Shown here: in pieces, positions 27,298 to 38,018 of the stretch | Numbering within the stretch: position 1 is the first letter of the stretch | Layout of the letters: each line of letters begins with the position of its first letter | Assembly (NCBI GenBank): GCA_013399895.1 | Contig: VXBA01003812.1 | Span: 449,226-513,225 of the forward strand | Length of the DNA stretch: 64,000 nucleotides | Reading direction: 5' to 3' | DNA from: Serilophus lunatus | Taxonomy: Eukaryota > Chordata > Aves > Passeriformes > Eurylaimidae | Program-made: the position numbers and the translations under genes | Notes under the pieces: generated by a model | Database searches by the model: none | What the model was told of the DNA's origin: nothing | What the model saw: only the letters and a program-made list of their open reading frames with translations

Positions 27298-27985
27298 TTC
27301 ACAGAATCACAGAACATGCCATGTGGTAAGGGATCTCAAAAGATCTTCCAACCTAGGCTTTTGTGCAAAAGGAAACCTATATGACTATGATAGCATCTTG
27401 AAAATCTCCAAAAATAGGGACTTTACCATGTCCTAGGGAAGGTTGTTGCAGTGAATAATAAATGCTGTCATTATAAAAAACCCATACATTTTTCTGTCAG
27501 GATGCAACCTCTTCTGTTTCAACTTGCACCCATTTCCCCTCGTCCTTCCCATGTGGCACCTTCTGAAGAGAAAGCCTCCATCGTCTTTGTAGCTGACATT
27601 TGAGTTCTTGAGTACTGTGATTGGGTCTGCTAGAGCTCTCTCTTCTCCAGATAGTGGAGACATAACTGCTTCTCTCTTTCATCACGGGATAGGTTCTATA
27701 TCCTTTGACCATTTTCATGACCCTCTTTTGGACCCTTTCCAGACTTCTCGCATTTTGTTGAACTATGGGAATCAGAACTTGACACAGTACTCCATGTATG
27801 GTCTGGTAAGCACTGAGTGGGATGATCATATCTCTATCTCTGCGAGTACTGCCCCTGCAGAGGCATCCAGAGATCATATTTTCTTTTGTTGCTGCAGCAG
27901 CACATTGCTGCCTCATGTTCAAATTGTGTCCACCAGGAAACTCAAAGCAAGGCAGCTCCTTAGAGAGTGATCATAGTGAATGATA
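27298..27985 (-). mobile_element. CR1 LINE 3' fragment, antisense
   Basis: It begins with acagaatcacagaac, the reverse complement of the CR1 3' terminal repeats, then continues antisense through the 3' UTR and end of ORF2: gatcttccaaccta (27344), cttccagactt-type wording (27738), gacccagtactcc-type wording (ttgacacagtactccatg, 27779) and the block ending near 27980. Stops occur in every frame. The open frames seen on both strands here are shadows of this element. Confidence 0.85.
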
Positions 27986-28039
27986 GAAAGCATCTGTTGG
28001 TGTTTCAATCTGTCAGTTATTAAGGACTTTTTTCATACT

Positions 28040-28190
28040 CACAGAATCATTTAGGTTGGAAAAAACCTTGAAGATAATTAAGCCCATTAACTTTATGCTA
28101 TCAAGCCACCCACCAACCCATGTGCCACATCTACATGCCTTCAAAATACCTTCAGGGATGGTGACTTAATACCTACCTCCCTGGGTATTA
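28040..28190 (-). mobile_element. CR1 LINE 3' tail, antisense
   Basis: The segment cagaatcatttaggttgga starting at 28042 is the near-canonical reverse complement of the avian CR1 3' end; it continues with gataattaagcccattaac (28073) and caccaacccatgtgcc. Only about 150 bp remain, ended abruptly by a palindrome and LTR-like sequence. Confidence 0.9.
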
Positions 28191-28199
28191 CCCCACCAA

Positions 28200-28872
28200 G
28201 GTGGGGTAACTGGGATTCTTGTTAATGGATCCCTGGGGCAGATTGGAATGAAGCAATACTGAATGATCAGTGCGTTTATATATATAAGGCAGGTTTATTT
28301 TAGAACAATTTGGTTGCAATGGAAAGAATGTACGTAGATATCTTAGTTACTATGTTCAGAAGTAAAAAAATATAAAAGCATAAAAATATCACTTAGGGAA
28401 ATATATAAGGAAAAGAAAGAAAGAAAAGACAAGAGTAAAAAGTGGAGAGGAAAGATATCACCACTTATGGATCCAGCAATGAGACTTGAGTGTTGGAATT
28501 TAGATGTCTGTTGGTTGAAATGGTCCTGATCCATTGGGGGTGGGAAGAGCCCTTGAAACAAAAATTTCATTGTGCTAATAATATACATACAGGCTTAGGT
28601 GGGAATGCCCAAGTATCTTCCCCAGTATGTGGGGGGAGAGTTTTACACTGTGAGATGGAGCACTTGGGCCGTTTGCAGTCCTCTGCTGAAGGGCCCCAGA
28701 AATGAATCTGAGGATGCCTGGGGAGTCTTCGATGGTTTGTGACTCCTTCTAAAATATGATCTGTTTCTCATGCCTGCACAGTTGAGACAGCTGTGCCTTA
28801 TGAATACCCTCAGGCCTATATAGAATGTCTCTGTACTTCCTCCTAGCCTGTGGAGTGACATGCTAAAAACCA
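28200..28872 (-). mobile_element. probable antisense LTR
   Basis: Read on the minus strand there is a TATA box (CTATATA, plus 28816-28822) near the 5' side, and an AATAAA (plus 28294-28299) followed by a short downstream segment ending close to 28200. Order and spacing suit an LTR with a long R region. A perfect inverted pair (28188-28197 and 28200-28209) straddles its junction with the CR1 tail. No pol sequence flanks it, so it is probably a solo LTR. Exact ends and target duplication were not found. Confidence 0.5.
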
Positions 28873-29255
28873 ATGACTAAGCTGCTTTGTACAGCATAGC
28901 TTCAGAATAAATTGCTGCAAGATGGTCAGAGATTTATTTTCAAAATCTTGTTATCTATTAAGTAGTATCTAAATATTAAAATGAACACAGGAGCCAACAT
29001 TGACACTCACAAGCATTTTTTTCTCTGTTGGCATTTCAGTGTTTTGGATTTAAATAGAAACATTCCTTAAAGATATTCTCTAATATGAGTGATCAGGAGA
29101 AATCAATCTCTCTGAACTAGAAATTCATCTTTTTTTTTTCTTTCTGCAGATCATCTTCCTTTCCCTTATACACTGCCTAATTCAATATCCTCTGTAATCT
29201 GCTTTAAAAATGCCATTGTCCTGAGATTTCTCTTAAAAAAACAACCTCTGAACAC
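28873..29255. other. unassigned sequence
   Basis: Nothing recognised between the antisense LTR and the next CR1 fragment. Confidence 0.4.
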
Positions 29256-29800
29256 AATTAAGACAATGACAGTCAGTCAAAGCAAGAATAAAGCACCTGC
29301 AGGCTGTGAGCTTCTCAGTCCGACCACAGGAGGTTGACAAGGTACATTCCCTTTTTTTCAGACACACAAAGGGCAGCACAGTAATCAGGAACAGTCACCA
29401 CGGCTTTACAAAGACCTTGTTTGACCAGCCTGATTGTCTTCTGTGACTGCTTACACAGGCAGGAGGGCAGTACATGCCCTGATTTTAGTCAGCATCTTGA
29501 TACCATCTTCCACAGCATTCTTATTTGAAAATGGAGAAAGTAAAGGCTGGAGGAATACACTGTTGTTAGGTTGGAATGTAACTGGACCACTAAGCTCAAA
29601 GAGTCATTGTTAACTCAGTTATTGCTTTATCTGGTTGGCATTCAGCTTCAAATAGGAGCACCCCAGAAGTTCTTAATAGAGTCTATATTGATCATTGTCT
29701 TCAAGAATGACATGGGCCATGGTGCAGGTAGCACTCCCTGAAAATTTTTTGGACAACATCCTAACGAGGAAAGGGCAGTACTGGATCATTACTAGAAATT
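29256..29800 (+). mobile_element. CR1 LINE ORF2 reverse-transcriptase fragment
   Basis: Sense-oriented CR1 sequence covering the reverse-transcriptase core. Landmarks in order: cagtcaccacggctttac (29393), gaccttgtttgaccagcctg (29411), gtcttctgtgactgc (29436), then the degenerate counterpart of the block coding for the palm region (gattttagtcagcatcttga, 29481) and later atgacatgggccatggtgca (29706). Many stops and indels are present. It is an internal piece without the 3' end. Confidence 0.65.
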
Positions 29801-30487
29801 ACAAATACTCATCTTGACAGAACCATGGCATATTTTATCTGTTCTGGCCATTAGTCTCCTTCATGTGGGAAATTGGGCTAAGTGACAACTAAAAGCACCA
29901 AAGAAACGTGTTATGAACTTACAATTCTATTAAATATGGATATTATATCGCAAAGTTTTCAATATTATGAGTTCAATGCACTTTCCCTATTAGTCCATTA
30001 ATATAAGAAATATAAAGTACAATCTCAAAGTCACCACCTTCAAACATCAGTGTGTCGCTTGTGAAATAGTGAAAAAATACCTTTCAATTCTTTGCGAAAA
30101 TAAATCAGCTAAACAATAAATCAACTTCATTCATCCTAAATCCCTAGATCTATCATACTATTTACTTTATTGGAAGGTTATTTTTTAGCCACCTCATCTG
30201 TAAGTAGTTTTAAAAGAGAATAGATGTAAAGACCTATTAGTCAAACTGAAGAACACCCCCTCCACACAACACACACATCCCTTATTCAGTGTGAATAGCA
30301 ACAGACTGATAAGGAGCAAAAGGAAGGCATAACATGGGCTAAATCACTAGAGGGTTTCTTAGATGCATTGAGTACTAAATTATGTCTGAGATGTGGTTCA
30401 AATGAGAATCCTTATAAAATTAAAGCCTGCTAATCATAAGTAATAGAGGCAAGGTCTTATCTGGATTTTGTAGAGAGTTTCCATTGG
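29801..30487. other. unassigned AT-rich sequence
   Basis: Nothing recognisable. Confidence 0.4.
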
Positions 30488-30642
30488 TCTTGTGGGTCTA
30501 TTAGGGCTTTTGTTTTGTTTGCTGCGGCTTGTTTGGAGTTTTTTGGTGTTTTGGTGGAGCTTTAGTGAGGGTTTTTTTGGTGGTTTTGTTTGTTTGTTAG
30601 GGTTTTTTGTTGATGGGATTTTTCACTTTGGTTGGTTTTTTA
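30488..30642. repeat. G/T-rich, strand-asymmetric tract
   Basis: Over about 155 bp the plus strand is almost entirely G and T (runs such as ggtgttttggtgg and tttgtttgtttgttaggg), with very few A or C. It is not a simple tandem repeat. Its mirror in composition, a C/A-rich tract, occurs at 8110-8212. Confidence 0.7.
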
Positions 30643-32139
30643 GAAAGGAAAATGTTTAGAAGAATCAACAGACTATGCTGCACAAGATAAACTGTACAGA
30701 TAAAAAATTTAATTTTTCATCAGACCTCTTTTTTTTAACTTCTGGAGGATTTAGTGTCTTTTTCCTAAATGAAAATAAAGGGTGTTTTTTCAGAGAGTAA
30801 TTTTAAAAAATAGGATTGACTTTAAACTCTCAATCAATGAAAATGTTAGTTATATAGCTTGGTAAACCTCCATATTAATTCAAGTAAAACAATTCTTACT
30901 AGTAGGTTCAAAACCACTGTCCCTTATTTTTCAGTTTGGCTCTGCTACTGAATTAGTTGCAGAAGAATCTATTCTTTGCTCTAGCTGTAAAATGTTTTGT
31001 ATTGTCTGTTAGGCATTTGCTTTTATTAAGAAGAGCAAAGGAAAGTCTAAAATTAAAACCTTCAGCAGCTTGAAGATTAACCTGAGATTTGCTATTCGAG
31101 TTACCAATAAAGAATATTACAGGAAGGAGATGAATATGCATTAAACATAAGACATTCTCTGTCCTCATGGAAATACTGCCTGCTTCAACAGTGGATGATC
31201 TGACTATTATTCATATCTAATGTGCTTATAAAAGAATAAATAAATGAAAAAAGATGGCAGGGCTTCACAAAAGTACATCATTTTACTAATTAAAGAGGAG
31301 ACATCTACAGTTAATTTGTGTTTATCAGAACAAACAGGTGCAGATGTCGACATAGGCACCCAGAATTTCACTATTATTCCATAATTATGTTTAGAAGCAA
31401 TATTTTATTACATTCATTTATTTTTTCATTAATTTTTGATAGAATAAGGTCACCAATGTATTTCATAGTTTTCTATTATTTTCTGCTTTTCTTACTGCCT
31501 CTATGTTAACAAAATCAGTTTACCTTAAGAGGGTAAGCGTGCTATGTAGAATATATTAGCTCAGCATTAGGTTGTAGTTCATTGTTTGAAATGAAATTGT
31601 CTATATCTGTGTCATACTTATCAAGAAACCTCTCTTATTTACCTCTTAGTTCCATTTATTGTATGGTTTATTTATTTAACGATATGCAGTGATTGGATTG
31701 TAGAATACAAATCATAGTGGAAATCAGGATTTTATTGTACATGGGCTCTGCTACAAGAATTATAATGCAGTAATTGAAACTTTGAAGCAGTATATTAAAA
31801 TGAAGGATCTGTTAAGTCTAGGTCAGGAGTAAGTGGAAATAACATTTGTCTTAACTATTTGATTAACAGTTGATTTTGTCAGGCTCTAGATTTAAAACCA
31901 GCAAGCAAATAATAAAGTAAGAACTGACAGAGGTGAAGTGTGCAACACCATTGACTTTCAGCAACCTGTTCCTCAAAAGCGATATAATACTTCTAGAAAA
32001 TATCCTAAATCACCCTGAGCTGATCTCTGACATTATCTCTTATGAAAATCACAGCTAAAAACTACTTCAGCACTTCTTGTTCATTTTATCTAGAAAAATT
32101 AATAGTGTTAAATTATTTCATACCTTAAAGTAATACAGA
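30643..32139. other. unassigned AT-rich sequence
   Basis: Nothing recognisable; small open frames at 30953-31168 (minus) and 31318-31509 lack motifs. Confidence 0.4.
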
Positions 32140-32745
32140 TTGGAGTTGTTTTCCAGGACACAGTTGGTCCTTCTGGGTGTCAGGGCATGCTTACTCATAT
32201 TCAACATGCCATCAATCAGGACCCCCATGTCCCTTTCCACAACACTGCTTTCCAATATCTCATTCCCAGTCTGTACATACATCCAGGATTCTCACATCCC
32301 AGGTGCAGAATCCAGCACTTCCCCTTGTCAATTTTCATATGGTTGGCACCTGCCCAATCCTCAAATTTGTTGAGGTCCCTCTGCAGGGCCTCCCTGCCTT
32401 CCAGGGAGTCAACAGCTCCTCATAGTTTCGTGTCATCTACAAATCTGCTTAGTGTCCCTTCAAGTCCCGAGTCAACTAATTCATGAAGATCTTAAAGGGC
32501 CTAAGACGGAGCTCTGTGGAACCCCACTAGTGATCGGTCACCAGTCTGATGTCAGCCCATTCACTATTAGTCTTTGCTCTCAATCCATGAGCCACTCACC
32601 ACATGATGAGTTTATCCAGCCATATGCTGTACATTTTGTTCAGAAGGATGCTGTGAGAGACAGTATTAAAATCTTTACTGAAACCCCCAAAAATTTCACT
32701 TGACTTCCCTTAATCACCTAAACGGGTTACCTTGTCAGAAGAAAA
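32140..32745 (-). mobile_element. CR1 LINE ORF2 C-terminal fragment, antisense
   Basis: Antisense CR1 wording is clear: aggacccccatgtccctttc (32219), ccaggtgcagaatccagcac (32299), gttgaggtccctctgcaggg (32370), gtgtcatctacaaatctgct (32430), gaggaccccact-like gtggaaccccact (32517), and gctgtgagagacagtattaa (32650), which antisense-codes part of the reverse-transcriptase/thumb region. Three overlapping plus-strand open frames here are shadows of the antisense element. Confidence 0.85.
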
Positions 32746-32859
32746 CCAGTTTTCACAAGCAGGAATTTCCTCTCATAGCTGTGCTATCTTTGACTTGTCT
32801 TTCAGGTTATTATGATTACAAGCCAGGGAAGAGTTACAGCGATGAGTATTCATACCACT
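32746..32859. other. spacer between CR1 and LTR-like block
   Basis: About 115 bp without recognised features. Confidence 0.4.
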
Positions 32860-33651
32860 ACCTCACCTGAAGGGGGCTGCCTCACTCTCCATAGAGAGTT
32901 TAGAGTAAGGACAGTTTGCCACATGTAAAAGTTGTTTCCAGGGTCTCAGCCATGGATCGAAGATGTCCTTGCGTAGATGGGAAAGCAGAATAGCCCCGAC
33001 AGAAACCAGAAGTTCACCATCTTGCCTCAGCCACCAAAGAGGTGTGGACTGTTGCAAAAGAACCTGTGACAAAATTCGGTCCCTTCTGCTGCCTGCCAGT
33101 TCTCCTCTCATTTTCTCCTCCAGAGCGTTAGTATGGAGTTGCGGTCCTAGAGTGGACTGCTTCAAGGTATGACTGAGTCAGCCAGGATCCACTTCACTTG
33201 CTGCTCACCTGCTACTTGCCACCACCACTGCTCATGTGCCACTGCTGCTCAAGCACCTCTGCAGCTGCTGGCCTGTCAACCACTACCAGCCACTTGACAC
33301 CTGGGAGAGCTGCCCTTTTCAGAGCCCCGGCTGCAGCTCTGCAACCAGGGCACAAAAAGACTTTGCACTGATACCACCACTGCTTTTAAGATCTGAAGGA
33401 GGTGATTGGTTGGGAAAAAATCCTCCATCATTTTGTTTCCCCTTTGTTCCCAGAGAGCCAGTGGGTGGAGGATTCCCCGCTATGTGGGTATTTCCTCTGT
33501 ATCTTTGTATTTACTGCTATTTCCTTTTAGTAAACTGTTATTTTTTCACATATAATCTCCTCACATTCTTTTTTTTTTTTTTTAATTTTTTTTTTTGTTA
33601 AAGGAGAGTGTGTTTATCTTACCGGTATTCCCGCCAGCTCACACAGACACA
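32860..33651 (+). mobile_element. probable LTR (ERVK/ERVL-like), plus strand
   Basis: A GC-richer 5' part (32860-33380) rich in CCACCAC/CTGCTGC words is followed by an R/U5-like segment: ccagagagccagtgggtgg (33450), ttagtaaactgtta (33528, AGTAAA as poly(A) signal variant), ttcacatataatctcctca (33546), a T-rich stretch with one aa interruption (33570-33597) and ttaccggtattcccgccagc (33619). This arrangement is familiar from avian LTRs. No terminal duplication was found and the block runs into the ERVL-like element. The open frames in it are not genes. Confidence 0.5.
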
Positions 33652-33839
33652 GGTGTTTTTAAGTACCTCCCAGAAGAATCTTCTCCATAACCTACCAGGC
33701 ACTGTAGTGAGACCTGCTTCCCAGAAAACTGTTGGAAATCACAATCTGATAAGAAATAGAGAATAAATCTTGCAGCTTTGCTTTGATTTTTGCTTCCATT
33801 CATTCTTTTTCTCATTAACCTGCCATTATTTTGTGTTTT

Positions 33840-33932
33840 TCATCTTGTTTTCTCACCCCTGTCCTCCTAGCAGGGGGAGTTAGAGATCAGCTTGGTGAAC
33901 ACCTGGTGGCCTGCAAAGGTCAGCTCATCACA
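33840..33932 (+). repeat. U5 end of the 5' LTR
   Basis: The last 90 or so bases share a word order with the end of the 3' LTR: tcttgttttctc... then gtcctcctagcagggggagt, cagcttggtgaacacctgg, and a final ctcatcaca. The 3' LTR reads gtccatggagcagtggagtg, ccttggtgggcgccaggca and ends gattaca. Only this part of the 5' LTR is recognisable. Confidence 0.65.
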
Positions 33933-33941
33933 GTCCTTTTT

Positions 33942-33959
33942 TGGCATCCAATGTGAGGT
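33942..33959 (+). promoter_or_regulatory. retroviral primer binding site (tRNA-Lys type)
   Basis: TGGCATCCAATGTGAGGT lies just downstream of the LTR end. It differs from the tRNA-Lys(1,2)-type site TGGCGCCCAACGTGGGGC at five of 18 positions, and all five are transitions, as expected from age and CpG decay. It marks where minus-strand DNA synthesis was primed. Confidence 0.7.
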
Positions 33960-35244
33960 TTGAGAAGAGGACAGTTTTGAATTCAGGGTTCTGTAACTAT
34001 AATAGTTATTAACTGGCAAGCTTGTGTAAGGGTCACAGAATTTAATTGCTGCGCTGCTCAGTTCTGTATTTTGCTGAGCTTGGAAACATGTTAATAGAAA
34101 CAATGGCTATGTGCTTTTCCCTGGCATTAATGCTCTAACTGTGCTGGAGTAGTTTTGTTGCGGACAGGATGAGAGAACACATATCCTTCTCCTAGTCCAG
34201 GATGTTTTTATTGCTCAGGCTCCTGAGTTCCTATTGGCTGCCTATTGAGCCATGGTTCAGTACTATTGGAGCATGTGGTTAAGACAGAGACCCAGACCAC
34301 CTCTGAGGATGCTGTGGCTGAGACAGTGATCCAAACTACAACTAAGAATACATCAGTTGAGACAAGAACCATACACTGACTACAGTAATCATACAAGTAG
34401 TGACAAGCAGTGGGCGTGGAGGTTGATGGGTCTATATAATTTATGTCTCTTCCTGAGGACCATGGACTTAACAGAGAAAATAGAAGAGACAACTATTCAC
34501 AGTCTCTGGAGACTTCTCCTATCAAGCATGATGGCAGGATATACATTCAAGAAACACGTGGTGAATTATGGAGGGATCCGTACTACCACTGAGAAGAGCA
34601 CCCAGAATGTGAGAGTGGTGCTGCAAGTCTTCTACAATGACTTGAGATGACAGCAATGTCTCCAAAGATCCATCTGACAACCTATGTGCACTGGCCATGT
34701 GGATGAAGATGATTTAAAAATGTACCAGCTGCTAAACATTCTAATGAATTGCCCAGATTTGGATAAAGCATCTATGAAAACGACATCTTACTAGCTCTGA
34801 AACTTCTTTTCCCCTAGGACAGCATTTTGGCTGTCAGGGCTGCCCTGTGGAGCTCCAGTGAGAGAGAAATCTGGTCCCAGGCACTCATTGCAGCACTCTC
34901 TGGTTCTGCATGTAAGATAGAGATAGAGAACTTGAGGAAGTAGGATAACAAGCACATGCTGTAAGCTGGAAGACAATTTACACAATTTGAGGGGGAAGAT
35001 ATATGCTAAGAAGGGGCCACCAAGAAGGCTGTGTGTGAGTTTAATTGCTGCTGAGATGCAAAAAGCAGTCTGCGATACCCTTAATGCAGAAAAAAAATTT
35101 TATTGAGTTACCTCTCTTGATTCTGGTGAAGAGGCCTCTGGTCTGGCAGTGCAAGGATCAGATAGTGAATACTATGAACAAGAATAGAGAGTTCCTGTCT
35201 TTGAGCAGGAGGAGGAAAGAGATGACTGAGTATACTAAATTACA
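33960..35244 (+). pseudogene. ERV leader and gag-position remnant
   Basis: This occupies the position of the leader and gag in the element. A run of repeated gagacagagacc/gagacagtgatcc words (34278-34360) encodes Thr/Glu-rich sequence in one frame. Open frames of 94-97 codons exist on both strands but carry no recognisable capsid motif, so gag is inferred by position only. Confidence 0.35.
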
Positions 35245-35893
35245 GAAATAACAGGCTTTGTTGGTCACAAGTGCATAGTGTTCACTGATATCATCAGGGT
35301 CCCAAGTATCCTTGGCATAGACTACTTCAGGGAAGGGTACTTTGATGACCCAAACATACCAATGAGCTTTTGATATAGCCATGAAAAATACAGAGAAAGT
35401 TGAACAGGTCTCTATCTTGCCTGATCTCTTGGAAAATCCCTCTGTTGAGGGCATGTTGTGGATTGAAGAATAGCAGGTGCCAATTGCTACCATGGTGGTG
35501 TACCAGTGGCAATATCACACTAGGCAAGATCTTCCAATTCCCATCCATGATCTGATTTATCAGCTGGAGAGCCAAAATGATGATCAAACCAAACCATGCT
35601 TTGATAGTCTCATATGGCAAGTGAAAAAGTCTGATGGAGGATGGAGGTTAACAGTGGACTGTTGTGGCTTGAATGAAGTCATGCCATGGCTGAGTGCTGC
35701 TGCACCAGTCATGCCAGAGCTCCAACATGAAGTCTGTCAAGTGGTATGCTGCAACAGATGCTATCTATGTGTTTTTAGAAATTTCGTTGGTAATCTGAGT
35801 GCAGACCACTGTTTGCTGCCACATGAAGGATTGTCTAATATATCTGGAATTGGCTGTCTGGGGGATGGAATCCTACCATTTCTCATGGAATAA
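35245..35893 (+). pseudogene. ERV pol remnant (protease-RT junction and start of RT)
   Basis: In a living element this region encodes the end of the protease and the first part of reverse transcriptase. The frame at 35311-35343 reads LGIDYFREGYF, then a stop follows in the same frame shortly after. A second frame, open at 35477-35893, contains SDGGWRLTVD at about 35630-35659 followed by a GLNEV block, the early fingers motif of retroviral RTs. The catalytic YxDD box is not seen; the frame degenerates after about 35760. At least one frameshift separates the two blocks. The element cannot make an enzyme. Confidence 0.75.
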
Positions 35894-36099
35894 TTCAACC
35901 GTCACTGAAATAGAAGAGTCTAAACAGCTAACAAAAAGAAAACATAGATTAAAGCCCACCTGTGTTAATCAGTTTAAAATCTTCTGCTGACATCTTTATG
36001 ATCTATCTTCAAAAATGTCATAGACTTCAGGCTTTTAGCAGGAGCTTAAAAGTTACTATCCATTTATCCAAAAATGATCTTAGGATATTATGCTGGTTT

Positions 36100-36330
36100 T
36101 ATCTTGCATAAAGCTGGTTTTCGTCACAGTATCTTGTAAAGGGCTGTTTTGAATTCGTACTGGAAACAGTGTTGATAACTCAGGAATATTTTCATTATTG
36201 CTGAGCAGTGCTTACTAAACATCCCATGACTTTTCTTACTTTTACTCTTCTGATTCTCTTCCCTATTCCCCTGGAGTGAGTGAGTGAGCAGCTGTTTGCG
36301 GCTTCATTGCTGGCCTGGCTTAAACTGTCA
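36100..36330 (+). mobile_element. internally deleted LTR of a second family (ERVK-like)
   Basis: A U3 portion typical of avian LTRs (gtgttgataactcaggaata at 36170, attgctgagcagtgctta at 36197) runs directly into a U5 portion (cttttactcttctgattctc at 36239, ccctggagtgagtgagtg at 36269, then ggcttaaactgtca ending at 36330). The segment expected in between, with the TATA box, transcription start and poly(A) signal, is absent. The left edge is uncertain. Confidence 0.55.
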
Positions 36331-36949
36331 CAGATGTACTTACAGAAAAGCACAATGTCTCATGGAGAAGCAGACACACAAATCTCGGCAAGGTGGTTAT
36401 GCTGCTTTCTTAACCTGAGATAGCACCATTACTTTTTTACAGCACTTTTTTATAAAGCAGATATAGCTCTAATGGATAAACCAACAGTGTGGGTTTCAGT
36501 TATGCCTGTTTCTTCCTTAGTCTCAGTAATATTAGTTGTTATAAATATATTGACATTGATTATAAAAACTAAAATATGACAGATGCAACAAGAAGAGCTG
36601 CAGAGAAATTCTGTGTGTATAAACAACACATCAAGTGTAATCCTGCAGTTTGAAGTAAGAATTGGACATATAAGAACATACTAAATAATGTATGAGAAAC
36701 AGTAAATATCTATTCATGTTACTTTTCCTAGACCAAAGTTTTTATCTTTTATAGAGCAGGTGCTTCTAGTTACTCTGAAAACCAGTTCTATTTTAAGTCC
36801 AATAGGCAAGGAATAAGATTTATTTCAAAAGGTGTTATTTTAAGATTCCAGTGTTGACTTATGTCTGGAGCTCAAAAAGCACAGGAGAGCACTTATTAAC
36901 CATTCTTTATAGGGTGAACAGAAACCTGTGTATCTTTTTGTTGTACTGT
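36331..36949 (+). other. ERV-internal or flanking sequence, unassigned
   Basis: AT-rich sequence between the deleted LTR and the 3' LTR. No coding motif recognised. Confidence 0.35.
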
Positions 36950-38018
36950 CCTAGAATGTACTGATCTGGAATGTACTGAAGGAGCATCTTGCCACTCTTG
37001 TAAGCATTTCTTCTTTATTGGAACATGAAGGTATTCCAGAGATATTGAGAAGTGTATTGAGAATACAGGAGAGTGTTGAGTTTTTGTGGCAAGATCTTGG
37101 GGTGGGGGAAACTAGAGAGTCAGCTTCTCTGGGAAGCTGCTGGAAGCTTCCCCCGTGTTTGATGGAGCCAATGATGTCTGACTCCAAGATAGATGGGGCA
37201 CTTTCCAAAGCTGAGCCCATAAGTTATGGTGGCAGTGCCTCTAGATAAACATATTTAAGAAGTGAAAAAAAATTTGCATAGAAGTACTTGCAAACAGAGA
37301 ATAAAGGGGTGAGAAGATATAATTCAAAGAATCCTACAAGGTCAGTGAAGACGGAGTTGGAGGACCTGCTCCAGGCACCAGAGCAGACATTTCCCTGCAG
37401 TCCATTCAAAAGACCATGGTGAGGCAGGCTGTCTCCCTGCAGCCTATGGAGGTCCATGATGGAGCAGAAATCCCCCTGTTGTCCATGAAGAACTGCACAC
37501 TGTACCTCATGGAAGGGACCCCAGATGGAGTAGTCAGTGAAGATTTGCAGCGCTTTGGAGGGATTCATGATGGAGATGATTGTGGAGGACTGTATCCCAT
37601 GGAAGGGACCCGGAACTGCAGTAGGGGAAGAGTGTGAGGAGTCCTACAATCGAGGAAGGAACAGCACAGACAACTTGTGATGAACTGACTGCAGCTCCAA
37701 ATCCCCACCCCTCTGTGCCACTGGGAGGAGGAAGCAGAGAACTGGAAATAAAATTAAGCCTGGCAAGGAGAGAAGGATTGTGAATAGAAGGTTTTAAGAT
37801 TTGTTTTACTTCTCATTGCCCTGCCCTTATTTGATTTGTAATAAATTCAGTTAAGTTCTACAAAACCCATGGCATTAACTGGTGAGTGATCTCTCCCTAT
37901 CCTTATTTTAATCCAGAAGTCTTTTGTTATATTTCACATGTCCATGGAGCAGTGGAGTGATATGGTGCCCTTGGTGGGCGCCAGGCATCAGGCCAAGGTG
38001 AAACCAGCAAAGATTACA
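36950..38018 (+). repeat. 3' LTR of the ERVL-like element
   Basis: Landmarks: gaagctgctggaagcttccc (37133), ctccaagatagatgg (37182), a TATA-like catatttaaga (37248-37258), a degenerate tandem block of catgg-aaggg-ccc and gatggagcag words (37390-37625), gtgtgaggagtcctacaa (37631), tgatgaactgactgcagctc (37678), an AATAAA (37840-37845) and ggtgagtgatctctccctat (37881). The likely end is CA at 38018; no primer binding site follows, so this is the 3' copy or a solo LTR. Its open frames on both strands are not genes. Confidence 0.75.

Larger units (their letters stand above)
33652..38018 (+). mobile_element. decayed ERVL-like endogenous retrovirus, composite
   Basis: An LTR end (about 33840-33932) is followed by a primer binding site (33942-33959), unassigned internal sequence, a pol remnant (about 35245-35893), an inserted or recombined second LTR (about 36100-36330) and a long 3' LTR (about 36950-38018). 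The internal region is too short for a full provirus and no envelope gene is seen, as expected of ERVL. All coding parts carry stops and frameshifts. It is an old, inactive copy; the sequence between 33652 and 33840 does not match the corresponding part of the 3' LTR. Confidence 0.7.

Noticed and set aside
27497..27970. 120- and 141-codon frames on opposite strands
   Set aside because: Both fall in the antisense CR1 fragment; the minus frame is in part CR1 ORF2 sequence but is broken.
32140..32486. Three overlapping plus-strand frames
   Set aside because: They are antisense shadows of a CR1 ORF2 fragment.
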